Below are positions 7,569-15,543 of a DNA stretch of 64,000 bases, piece after piece. Origin of the DNA: Cellvibrio zantedeschiae. GTDB taxonomy: Bacteria; Pseudomonadota; Gammaproteobacteria; Pseudomonadales; Cellvibrionaceae. Within the stretch, counting starts at the first letter, position 1; each line of letters opens with the position of its first letter. The translations under genes and the position numbers were made by a program. The stretch spans positions 62,001 through 126,000 of the forward strand of contig NZ_BMYZ01000002.1 of NCBI RefSeq assembly GCF_014652535.1, given 5' to 3'. The notes beneath the pieces were generated by a model. The model was given only the letters and a program-made list of their open reading frames with translations. It was not told the origin of the DNA and searched no databases.

Positions 7569-8756
7569 ATGACCCAGGCAGTTAATCTTCCCTTGCACGA
7601 AATTACCCGGAAACGTTTGATCGAGTTGGATTGGTTGCGTGTGATGGTTTTTGGGCTATTGATTTTTTACCACGTCGGTATGCTTTATGTCGAAGGTTGG
7701 GGTTGGCATTACAAAAGTACTTACACCAGTAAATTCCTTACCAATATTATGTTGTGGTCGAACCAGTGGCGGATGTCTTTGCTATTTATGATTAGTGGCG
7801 CGGCTGTGTCATTTCTATTGGCAAGCCAGTCGTGGTGGCAGTTTATTGTTAAGCGTGTGCCGATTCTGCTCTTGCCCTTGTTATTCGGGATGCTGGTAGT
7901 TGTGGTTCCGCAAGTGTACGTGGAGGCGAACAGCAAAGGCATCATCAATTGCCCCAACTACTGGCATTTTTGGTATGCATACCTCGATCAAAACAGCCCC
8001 GAGTTTGCTGACCATAAAACCCTGGGTTCTATGCATTTAACCTGGAATCATCTTTGGTTTTTGCTTTATTTATTAGCTTACAGTCTGATTGTGTGGGCAG
8101 CTTACCCTTTGCTGATGTCGTCTCGGCTAATGCCTCTAAGGAATGCGTTTGCGAAACAAACGCCAATGTCTGTAGTGATTGTTCTTCCAATAATGATTTC
8201 CTATTTTCTAGGGTTGTGGCTAGACGAAAAAAATCCTGTTACGCATAACTTTGTACAGGATTGGTTTAATCACGCACGTTCATTGCTGGTGTTTTTGATT
8301 GGTTTTGTGTTGGTGAGAATGCCTCTGGTTTGGAATCGCTTTGCTGGTTTGCGCTGGCATTTCCTTGTTACAGCAGCAATCACCTTCAGCTATATCCTGT
8401 TTTCCTTTAATGGAGGCTCTTTGGGTGATGGTGGTATTGCCAAGAGCATCAACCGATTGTTCTGGACCGCCAACGGGTGGTTTTGGATGCTTACGCTTAT
8501 CGCGTGGGCGCAGCATTGTTTTCATAACAGCAATCCGATACTGCGTTATTTGAATCGCGGCGTTTACTGCTTTTATATCGTCCATCAAACCTTAATTATT
8601 GCGATTGCCTATTTTCTGGTGCCGAAAACTCTCGGAGGTTTTTGGGAGCCAATGCTTATTATCTTGATGGTCATCAGCGGTTGTATATTGATGTTTGAGA
8701 TCATTAAACGCCTGCCGGTATTGCCAATATTTTTTGGGATACAAAAGGGGCGTTAA
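7569..8756 (+). CDS. Acyltransferase family membrane protein (acyltransferase 3 / OpgC-like)
   Basis: A 395-residue polytopic protein with about ten hydrophobic helices. Its N-terminal RLIELDWLRVMVFGLLIFYHVGM motif is typical of acyltransferase-3 proteins, with the conserved histidine after the first helix. The NHLWFLLYLLAYSL region and FYIVHQTLIIAIAY near the C-terminus are also characteristic. Such enzymes transfer acetyl, succinyl or other acyl groups from cytoplasmic donors to extracytoplasmic glycans or lipids. The ATG at 7569 follows a GAGGCG site. It is divergent from the LytTR regulator across a 110-bp region, suggesting local control. The acceptor is unknown. Confidence 0.88.
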   Translation: MTQAVNLPLHEITRKRLIELDWLRVMVFGLLIFYHVGMLYVEGWGWHYKSTYTSKFLTNIMLWSNQWRMSLLFMISGAAVSFLLASQSWWQFIVKRVPILLLPLLFGMLVVVVPQVYVEANSKGIINCPNYWHFWYAYLDQNSPEFADHKTLGSMHLTWNHLWFLLYLLAYSLIVWAAYPLLMSSRLMPLRNAFAKQTPMSVVIVLPIMISYFLGLWLDEKNPVTHNFVQDWFNHARSLLVFLIGFVLVRMPLVWNRFAGLRWHFLVTAAITFSYILFSFNGGSLGDGGIAKSINRLFWTANGWFWMLTLIAWAQHCFHNSNPILRYLNRGVYCFYIVHQTLIIAIAYFLVPKTLGGFWEPMLIILMVISGCILMFEIIKRLPVLPIFFGIQKGR

Positions 8757-8898
8757 CTTTGGGCGCTAGCATGATTGGTGTTTTGGTTATAAATAAACGT
8801 TAAAAGTGACACTAAAAAGTCTTTTAGTTTTCAGTGTTCTGGCCGATGTCGAAGATAGCGGGGCTTCACTTTAATACTTCTCATTGGCCAGGTGCTTT

Positions 8899-10119
8899 AT
8901 GACTCTATCTTCAATCAACTCCGGCGCATTTCCTTCGTCTTCATTATTAAGCAGGCAGGATCAAGCTCGCGCTCAATCCAAATCCTCAGTAATCAAGGAA
9001 GCTCCGCCAATTGAGGAAAAACGTCAATCTGCCCTCAAGTTAGTAACCCGCACGCTCAGTCAGGCCTATGAAAAAATTGCTGGTAAAGACGCTGTCGCCA
9101 CGACAGCCTACAGCGATCAAGAGCCGATGACGGCCACGAAAGCAGCCGGTACTATTTTGGGTTTTATAGAGCGCCGTCTAGCAATGGATGTTGCTGAAGG
9201 CGCAACTCAGGAACAATTACAATCGCGTTTAGAGGCGGGGCTAGAGGGCTTTAAGAAAGGCTTTGCCGAAGCGGAAGAAAAGTTAAAAGCCTTGAGCATG
9301 TTTTATCCAGAAGTGGAGGCAGACCTTAAAGATACCTATTCGCAAGTTTTATCCGGTATAGACGCGTTAAAAGAAAAACTTGTTTCGGGCGTTAAAACTG
9401 ATGCTTCAGTACCAAAAGAATCACTTCCAAATGTAGCTACGCCAGCTTCTATTAATAATATTGCGATACAACAAGGTCTTTATGAGTATGCGGAGGCGCG
9501 CGATTTCAAATTCGAATTAATCACCAAAGAGGGTGATAGAGTGAGCATTCGCGCATCATCCAGCCTGGGAGTGAGTGTTGCAACTGCACAAGATAAAAAT
9601 GGTGTCGAGGTTAATGCCAGTAAAAGTTCTGCAAGTAATTTTGAGCTTTCAATTGAAGGTGATTTGAATGAAAGCGAATTGAATGCGATTAACGATTTGC
9701 TCGGGCGCGTGGATAAGTTGGCCGGGCAATTTTACTCAGGTAATTTGGATGATGTTTTTGATAAAGCGGTAAATCTTGGCTACGACGATCAACAAATTGC
9801 AAGCTACGCGTTGAATTTATCGCAAGTACAAATTCAACAGGTTGCTGAGAGCTATAGCGCGTTTTCACCGGAAGGCGAACAAGTTCCGAGTTTGGCAAAC
9901 CAATTGGCGCCAGTGGGGGACTTTATTAAAGATGTATTGTCTACTTTAAATGTAGCGGGCGAGTTTGCTAATCCGCATCAATTGTTGTTGGATTTAACCA
10001 GAAAAATGGCTGATCAGGCAGCTTTAAAAAATGAAGAGCCTAGTGCTTTATCGCAATTCCTGGAACGAATCCTAGCATTAAACGTTCCGCAAAAAACAGA
10101 AGCAGTTTCTGCTTCTTGA
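8899..10119 (+). CDS. DUF5610 domain protein
   Basis: A 406-residue soluble protein. The start is set at ATG 8899, which has an AGG site 6 nt upstream, in preference to TTG at 8884. Residues about 75-155 match DUF5610: AAGTILGFIERRL, then an amphipathic helix with EGLEGFKKGFAEAEEKLKAL and a DTYSQVLSGIDALKEKL helix. The N-terminus is serine-rich and disordered-looking (SSINSGAFPSSS), as in several flagellar or secreted proteins of gammaproteobacteria. The C-terminal half has no recognisable domain. No signal peptide is visible. It is a single gene convergent with the RiPP operon and separated from it by a bidirectional terminator. Function unknown. Confidence 0.75.
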   Translation: MTLSSINSGAFPSSSLLSRQDQARAQSKSSVIKEAPPIEEKRQSALKLVTRTLSQAYEKIAGKDAVATTAYSDQEPMTATKAAGTILGFIERRLAMDVAEGATQEQLQSRLEAGLEGFKKGFAEAEEKLKALSMFYPEVEADLKDTYSQVLSGIDALKEKLVSGVKTDASVPKESLPNVATPASINNIAIQQGLYEYAEARDFKFELITKEGDRVSIRASSSLGVSVATAQDKNGVEVNASKSSASNFELSIEGDLNESELNAINDLLGRVDKLAGQFYSGNLDDVFDKAVNLGYDDQQIASYALNLSQVQIQQVAESYSAFSPEGEQVPSLANQLAPVGDFIKDVLSTLNVAGEFANPHQLLLDLTRKMADQAALKNEEPSALSQFLERILALNVPQKTEAVSAS

Positions 10120-10140
10120 TCCGGTCTTCATCTATCTGCT

Positions 10141-10168
10141 AAAAGCTCTTTGTAAGTGAAGAGCTTTT
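10141..10168. terminator. Bidirectional intrinsic terminator
   Basis: AAAAGCTCTT (10141-10150) and AAGAGCTTTT (10159-10168) form a perfect 10-bp stem with an 8-nt loop between convergent genes (DUF5610 on plus, DUF2063 on minus). It can serve both. Confidence 0.75.
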
Positions 10169-10203
10169 AAATCAATCGCTCATGCGTACCTGTTTTTTTT
10201 GTT

Positions 10204-10956
10204 TTATGTTTGGTTGCAGAATATAAGCTCGTCTTGCGCAAGTGTGCGCAATACGGACAAGACTCTTGGTAGCAGTATTTCTTTAGTGTGATTATCAAGC
10301 TCTTCCGCCAGGAGCTGGAATATTTGCGAATAGTTGATTTTTTCATGCGCTTGTAGCAATTGAATAATGCGTAGGCTTAAACCGTCCGTCTCTAAAATTT
10401 CCAAATCATCATTTCGTTTTCTATGTACCAATAAATAAGTTGGTTGCGCGGTTTGCTCTATGGGCAAATAATCTTTGTCAATAATGTGCACGGGGTAGGA
10501 ATAAGTCAATCCAACAACAAACGGTGACGCATTCCAAAGCGAGCTTTCTGCAGGCTCTGGGATGCATGTTGTTTCCGGCAAACTTAAATCAGCAATATCT
10601 ATGGCTAATTGAATCCATTCAAAATGCATAAGTTCAATAATGAATGGGTAATCTGTTGGCTGCAATTTTCGAGTGTTGACGAAATATGCTAGAAACTCTT
10701 GGCAAATCTCCAAAAAATAAGGCGTGTGCGAAGGATGGATTTTAATGAATTCACGTATCATTGCCTCCCATTCGCTTTCAGGAATAATGCTTTTCGTTGT
10801 TTGGAACACGTCTGAAATACATTGACTTATATTTTTATAAATCAGATCGCGATAAATTTCTTCTTGTCTGGATTTTTTATCGTTTGCTGAATCTCCACTT
10901 GTGTTTCCACGTAGATATTCGGTAAAAGCCAGTTGAGTGTGCTGAAAAGATTTCAT
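10204..10956 (-). CDS. DUF2063 / HvfC-BufC-type partner protein of an MNIO enzyme
   Basis: A 250-residue protein of the DUF2063 family. The N-terminal part (MKSFQHTQLAFTEYLRG, YRDLIYKNISQCI) and the helical PYFLEICQEFLAYF, LMHFEWIQLAID segments match the putative DNA-binding/peptide-handling domain of HvfC/BufC proteins. These partners bind RiPP precursor peptides and are needed by MNIO (DUF692) oxidases, as in the hvf and buf systems. The C-terminal half (about 160-250) looks like a winged-helix recognition element (LLQAHEKINYSQIFQLLAEEL). Its ATG overlaps the MNIO stop codon (ATGA, 10953-10956), so translation is coupled. It is the last gene of the three-gene operon. Confidence 0.85.
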   Translation of the reverse strand: MKSFQHTQLAFTEYLRGNTSGDSANDKKSRQEEIYRDLIYKNISQCISDVFQTTKSIIPESEWEAMIREFIKIHPSHTPYFLEICQEFLAYFVNTRKLQPTDYPFIIELMHFEWIQLAIDIADLSLPETTCIPEPAESSLWNASPFVVGLTYSYPVHIIDKDYLPIEQTAQPTYLLVHRKRNDDLEILETDGLSLRIIQLLQAHEKINYSQIFQLLAEELDNHTKEILLPRVLSVLRTLAQDELIFCNQT

Positions 10957-11813
10957 GTTTTTTGACTGCTTGATAGCGTTTGGTATTCCATTATTTGATT
11001 AATTTCCTGTAGGAGTGCATTAATTGGTGGGATATTATTTTCACGTTCTAGTAAGGTTGGCCTTACACCAAATAATGAATAGGCGAGCTGCAGCAGGCTC
11101 CATACGTCTTTCACTACAGGGGCGCCATGAGTATCTGTGTAGAAGCTTTCTCTTTCGGTGTCGTGCCCCGCAATATGAATATAAGCAGTCCGCTCACCGT
11201 GCAAATTTTGCAGAAATTCAAGAGCATCATATTGATGGTTAACACTGTTTACGTACAGATTGTTTACATCCAACAATAGAGCGCAATCTGCTTCGTACAT
11301 TACGGCGTTAATAAATTCCCATTCAGCCATTTCTTGTTGGGGGGCGTAGTAATAGGTTGCGTTTTCTATCGCAATGCGTTGGCCAAGAATATCCTGTGCC
11401 TGGCGAATACGCGATGCAACATAATGCACAGCATCTTCGGTAAAGGGTATTGGAAGTAATTCGAAGAGATTGCCAGCATCGCCGGAATAGCTGAGGTGTT
11501 CGCTGTAGTAGTGGATCTTGTGTTGACGTAAAAATACTTTAACTGCTTTTAGTAAATCGATATTTAAAGGAGCAGGTGCTCCCAGTGAGAGCGAGAGCCC
11601 ATGGCAAACAAAAGGAAATTTTTCAGTATACGACCTTAGTTGTTTGCCTAGACGGCCGCCAACATTAATCCAGTTTTCCGGGGCAACTTCCAAAAAATTA
11701 ATATCTTCAGCGCTCAGATGATTCAATTTATCGAGCAAGCTGCGGTGCAGGCCAAGGCCCGCACCGCTAACAGAAGCAGAAAAATTCTTATCTACCATCA
11801 TTAATGGCCGCAT
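10953..11813 (-). CDS. MNIO (DUF692) family RiPP-modifying iron oxidase, HvfB/BufB-like
   Basis: A 286-residue TIM-barrel enzyme of the multinuclear non-heme iron oxidase family. Family metal-ligand segments are visible: VCHGLSLSLG (His71), YYSEHLSYSG (Glu105, His106), AIENATYY (Glu150), LLLDVNNLYVNSVNH (Asp182, His193), YIHIAGHD (His213, His217) and DTHG (Asp227, His229). MNIO enzymes oxidise Cys or other residues of precursor peptides, for example to oxazolone-thioamide or thiooxazole, usually making metal-binding products. The ATG at 11813 abuts an AGGAGG site. ATG 11801, which overlaps the precursor stop as TAATG, is better spaced and may be the real start. It is coupled to both neighbours. 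Confidence 0.9.
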   Translation of the reverse strand: MRPLMMVDKNFSASVSGAGLGLHRSLLDKLNHLSAEDINFLEVAPENWINVGGRLGKQLRSYTEKFPFVCHGLSLSLGAPAPLNIDLLKAVKVFLRQHKIHYYSEHLSYSGDAGNLFELLPIPFTEDAVHYVASRIRQAQDILGQRIAIENATYYYAPQQEMAEWEFINAVMYEADCALLLDVNNLYVNSVNHQYDALEFLQNLHGERTAYIHIAGHDTERESFYTDTHGAPVVKDVWSLLQLAYSLFGVRPTLLERENNIPPINALLQEINQIMEYQTLSSSQKT

Positions 11814-12028
11814 CCTCCTGATGGAAGCGCGCGCATGCTGCGCGCACGTTTCTTTTCATCTGCTTTCTTTTTTTCTGCAGCCGCACGAGCAGCATCCTCT
11901 GGAGTTTGACTTTGTTGGGTGGTAGCAGTTTCTTTGGTTGGAGTCGCGGCGCAAGAAGATAGGCCGACAGTCATTATAAATGCAGCACTTACCGCAACGG
12001 CAAGTGGTGTAGAAAGTAATTTATTCAT
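11801..12028 (-). CDS. Putative lipoprotein-type RiPP precursor with C-terminal GGCGH core
   Basis: A 75-residue peptide from ATG 12028, with a GAGG site 8 nt upstream; a TTG at 12049 is less likely. Residues 1-25 form a signal sequence ending in GLSSC, a lipobox-like motif that would place a lipidated Cys26 followed by Ala. A Thr/Gln-rich linker and a charged Ala/Lys/Glu helix (about 44-63) lead to a tail RALPSGGCGH with the only other cysteine, Cys73. The stop overlaps the MNIO start region, and MNIO and DUF2063 genes follow directly. I infer that this is the modified substrate. It lacks the EGKCG repeats of HvfA and the multi-Cys core of bufferins, so it appears to be a different precursor class. 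Confidence 0.7.
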   Translation of the reverse strand: MNKLLSTPLAVAVSAAFIMTVGLSSCAATPTKETATTQQSQTPEDAARAAAEKKKADEKKRARSMRALPSGGCGH

Positions 12029-12166
12029 ATAGTACCTCAGTGAAAACAATGATTAAGGTTTAGGTTTTGCAATCCATTTCGATTTAACAAGTCTTGCAAC
12101 AGAAGGATTCTATTCCTTGATTCCTTTGTTGATTTCTTCAAGAGTGACGAGGTTGAAGATCGTTAT

Positions 12167-13117
12167 TTAAAAAAGATCGTAGTGCTCCACGATTTTTTTA
12201 TTATCTACACGGAACATATCTACCAAGGTTAAATTGCCGTCGCCTTTAAAGGTCCATACCAGGTCATCGTCAGATATAGTGGCGAAAAAACTTAATCCTC
12301 CCGGTGTTCGTGCGTTAACAAAGTTCCTAAGCGCTTCGCTGCCGTTGGGGACATAGGGATTATGTTGGAGGTAACTTGGCGCGATGTTCTGGTCAATCAA
12401 ACTCAGGTTTTTATCGTTGAATAGGCCCAGGTATGTCGAAGTAACGAGTTGATTATTAGCGGCCTCTGAATCTTGTGTAGCTACGGGCTTGGTGCCCGTA
12501 TATTTATAGAGATCACTAAAGAGCGAGTTTCCGCTAACAGTGGTATCGCTCAGGTTTGCAGACAAGTGCCAATGCTCGATAATTTTATTGCCCGCTACCC
12601 TGTAGAGATCTACAACCGCTTTACCATTAAATTCATTGTCAGGTTTAGCGGAGAGGTGCCAGTGTGCGGCGACATAATCGCCATCGGCCGCAAGATGTTT
12701 TAGGGTGGCAATGTAATTGGGATTGTTATTTTTCAGTGATTGTAAGTGCGATGTTTCGCCAGTGGCCCCGTTATTGGCACCAGAAATATGCAGTATTACG
12801 TTAGCATCAAAATAAGTGTTAACTAGGTCGGTCTTTCCTCCGTTCATAATGTCAGTGTAAATTTTTTGTACTAAGTCCTTGTTTTTAGATTCACAATCCT
12901 GCGTCATGCAGGGGGCAGCTGAGCTTGAGCTGCTACTGACTGAGCTGCTGGTTGCGATAGAACTTGCCGCTGCGCTGGATGTTGTTGAGCTGGCACTACT
13001 CAGCGAGCTACTGGATGACGGAATAGCGTCCTTAGCCGGTTCTTTTGAATCACTACTGCCGCCGCAGCTGCTTAAGCTAATGAGCAGCGTCGATAGTATA
13101 AGCGAGTGTATTTTCAT
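12167..13117 (-). CDS. SnoaL/NTF2-like lipoprotein with poly-serine linker
   Basis: A 316-residue secreted lipoprotein: the signal peptide ends at SLSSC (Cys18), followed by a long Ser-rich linker (about 33-67) of the kind common in Cellvibrio envelope proteins. Then come two NTF2/SnoaL-like domains in tandem (about 78-190 and 205-316), each with the pattern of a short helix (LVQKIYTDIMNGG; LVTSTYLGLFNDKN), a QHNP or HISGANNG loop, and a C-terminal strand (KIIEHWHL; KIVEHYDL). The fold binds small hydrophobic ligands or catalyses simple isomerisations; no activity is assignable here. The ATG at 13117 has a GGAAA site. It is divergent from the CadC-like regulator, which may control it. Confidence 0.75.
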   Translation of the reverse strand: MKIHSLILSTLLISLSSCGGSSDSKEPAKDAIPSSSSSLSSASSTTSSAAASSIATSSSVSSSSSSAAPCMTQDCESKNKDLVQKIYTDIMNGGKTDLVNTYFDANVILHISGANNGATGETSHLQSLKNNNPNYIATLKHLAADGDYVAAHWHLSAKPDNEFNGKAVVDLYRVAGNKIIEHWHLSANLSDTTVSGNSLFSDLYKYTGTKPVATQDSEAANNQLVTSTYLGLFNDKNLSLIDQNIAPSYLQHNPYVPNGSEALRNFVNARTPGGLSFFATISDDDLVWTFKGDGNLTLVDMFRVDNKKIVEHYDLF

Positions 13118-13356
13118 TTTAATTTCCTTTTTCGAGTGAGAAGGTCTAAACGAGAGGCCGCTTTTTAAAGCTAGCCAGCCGTAACACGAATATTTCAGCT
13201 ATTCGTTTCGCGCAATCAAATTGAATTGCTGGTAATGTGCGCCAGTCGAAGCATGCGGGCGCATTAAGCGAAAAACGGATGGCTATTGCCATTACGATAA
13301 AATAATGAAAATATTTATTTATTATCTCTATATAAATCAAATGGATAGATGCTGGT

Positions 13357-15438
13357 GTGAAAGCTTTATTAATGGATAAATTTTCTTTCGATAAGATTGT
13401 TGTTGATCCAAAATCTAATACGATCTATTTAAATGGTGTCGAAAAGCGCCTTGAGCCAAAACTTATTAGCTTGCTCTGCCTATTGGCTGCGCAAGGGCGG
13501 GATGTTATTTCTCGTCAGGACATAACCCAAGCTATTTGGTCGGATGTTGTGGTCGGCGAAGAGTCAATTACTCGCGCTATTTTCGCGCTGCGCAATGCCT
13601 TGGGGGATGATGCAAAACAGCCTAAATATATTGAGACCATCCCGAAAAAAGGCTACCGCTTTTTAGTGGATGCAGAAGTCGTCAAGGATTCCCCTCCACT
13701 TGAACCCCTGACTACCAAGGTTCTGGTCGCCAAAAAAATATCATGGACCGTCTACAGTGCGGCCGCAATTCTGTTGATCATTGTTCTGTTTGGGATCTGG
13801 CAAAAATACACGATTCCGAATGTTGAAATCGAAAGCATCCTGCCCTTAAATAAAATGGAAGGAGTTGAAAGGGATATCAGCCTGAGTGCTGATGGCACCA
13901 AGCTTTTGTTTATTCATGAGTTTGATCAGAGAAATGATCTTTACAGTCGCGATTTGGCTAACGCAAAAGATATTCTTTGGGTGCGTGATGATTTTTTCAA
14001 AACATCACCTATTTGGATTGATGCCAATACCGTTGCTTATATTCGCCAAGCAGGTGGCGAGAGTCAGCTGGTGCGTAATTATCAAGGGCAACCGCCGCAG
14101 ATTCTTTATACGTCTGCCAAGCGAATTATGAAGTTGGCCATGGCTAGTGGCGATACCGAAAATTTATTCTTTCTAGAGTTTCAGAATAATGATCTCATTG
14201 AATTGAAATCACTCAATTTGCGTAATGGTAAACAACAAACTTGGCGTGATTCGATTTCAGGGCTCCCCCATAAAATTGGTCAATTACAACATTCGACGAA
14301 ATCCAATACTTTGTTGATGGTACAGAACGAATATGATAGCCCTGCTATTATTTCGTTAGATTTAAATACGAAGAAAATTACGACAATTAACAATAGTAGT
14401 CATTTTAGTGAAATTAATAAGCTTGTTGCTATTAATGATCAGTCTGTTTTAGTCGTTGGTGTTATGGGGGCGGCTGAGGGAATTTGGTTTGTTGATGAAC
14501 AAAAACGACCACAATTAGTGCTTCGTTCTTCAGGTTCGGAAAAGATTGTTGATGCGCAATTTGATGTTAGTCGTAACATTATCTTTTATACCAATCTACA
14601 GAAAAATGCAGATATCCAAATGGTTTCTGCTAAAAAATCAGAAATATTACCCTTGCCTGAATTAAATTCGAGTGGCATCGATATACAGGGGATGTTTGTC
14701 GGTAATAATAAGTTTATCTATTTCATCTCTAACCGCACGGGTTACTACGATGTGTGGCGCTACGATACAGAATTAAAATCTGTTAAACAGATTACAAAGT
14801 TGAATGCTTTATCTATGACCTGGTTTTCGTTATCACATGATAATAAAAAGCTTGTGGTTGGATATCGTACGGAAGGTTTGTCTTTAGGTGTAGTTGATGT
14901 TGAAACCGGTAAATTATTAAACCACGTTAAAACGCCTTCTCGCCGTCATCCGCTGGGGTGGAGTAACGACGACAGGGTCATATATGCCAGCGAACACGAA
15001 GCAGAGATCAATCTGTTTAATTATGATGCCATTACCTTAAAGCAATCCCTGTTCGCTGAAAAATCCGGCTTGTACGTAAAGGATCTGGATGGAAGAAGAG
15101 TGGTGTATGTTGACTATGCCCGTCACGCCTTGGTAGAGCGGGATTTGGAAACGAAACAAGAAAAAATATTGCACGACAAAATTTCTGATTTAACAGCCTT
15201 GGCGCCGCGAAAAATCACCCTGAATAAAACGAACGATGGGTTTTACACAAGTTGCCAAATAGAGTGGGCTCATAAAACCTGCTTCTATTCTTTGTCAGTA
15301 GCCAATGGGTCACCGGTTTTTGTAAGTGATATTCCTTTTTGGAAGGTGTTTGATATTGCGGAAGATGGTGAAAAACTCTTAGTGATGGATACCAAGCCTT
15401 CATCTGGCGATATTATGAAAATGCAGCTGCGGGATTAA
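13357..15438 (+). CDS. CadC-like membrane transcriptional regulator with beta-propeller-like sensor
   Basis: A 693-residue protein: an N-terminal winged-helix OmpR/CadC-type DNA-binding domain (about 9-103, with SRQDITQAIWSD, EESITRAIFALRNALGDD and YIETIPKKGYRF), a single membrane helix (about 129-148) and a large periplasmic region of about 540 residues with TolB/WD-like repeats (DISLSADGTKLLFI, GYYDVWRYDTELK, SHDNKKLVVGY). Such proteins bind promoters while anchored in the inner membrane and read a periplasmic signal. The start is GTG 13357 or ATG 13372. It is divergent from the SnoaL lipoprotein gene. Its stop codon falls at the edge of a duplicated sequence block (15434-15528). Confidence 0.85.
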   Translation: MKALLMDKFSFDKIVVDPKSNTIYLNGVEKRLEPKLISLLCLLAAQGRDVISRQDITQAIWSDVVVGEESITRAIFALRNALGDDAKQPKYIETIPKKGYRFLVDAEVVKDSPPLEPLTTKVLVAKKISWTVYSAAAILLIIVLFGIWQKYTIPNVEIESILPLNKMEGVERDISLSADGTKLLFIHEFDQRNDLYSRDLANAKDILWVRDDFFKTSPIWIDANTVAYIRQAGGESQLVRNYQGQPPQILYTSAKRIMKLAMASGDTENLFFLEFQNNDLIELKSLNLRNGKQQTWRDSISGLPHKIGQLQHSTKSNTLLMVQNEYDSPAIISLDLNTKKITTINNSSHFSEINKLVAINDQSVLVVGVMGAAEGIWFVDEQKRPQLVLRSSGSEKIVDAQFDVSRNIIFYTNLQKNADIQMVSAKKSEILPLPELNSSGIDIQGMFVGNNKFIYFISNRTGYYDVWRYDTELKSVKQITKLNALSMTWFSLSHDNKKLVVGYRTEGLSLGVVDVETGKLLNHVKTPSRRHPLGWSNDDRVIYASEHEAEINLFNYDAITLKQSLFAEKSGLYVKDLDGRRVVYVDYARHALVERDLETKQEKILHDKISDLTALAPRKITLNKTNDGFYTSCQIEWAHKTCFYSLSVANGSPVFVSDIPFWKVFDIAEDGEKLLVMDTKPSSGDIMKMQLRD

Positions 15439-15528
15439 TACACATCCCGCACATAACGTTTATCCATATTTAATTTACGCATATGGTTTGCGGTTTCGGC
15501 TTCGTCAAATTTTCCGTATTTTTTGGAT
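15434..15528 (-). pseudogene. Decayed duplicate of the 3' end of the nitrate reductase gene
   Basis: This 95-bp block matches 17046-17139, the last codons of the nitrate reductase fusion gene. The first 49 bp are identical; the rest has about five substitutions and a one-base T insertion in a T run. On the minus strand it still encodes KYGKFDEAETAN-H-MRKLN and the terminal KRYVRDVY plus stop, but nothing upstream of it is reductase-like. The intervening Sel1/TonB gene therefore lies between two copies of the same gene tail. It is a relic of duplication or recombination, not a functional gene. Confidence 0.85.
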
Positions 15529-15543
15529 GCTAGAAATAGACTG

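Noticed and set aside
12915-13030. Low-complexity serine-codon region that might be a repeat element
   Set aside because: It encodes a poly-serine linker after a lipobox, a common feature of Cellvibrio envelope proteins.
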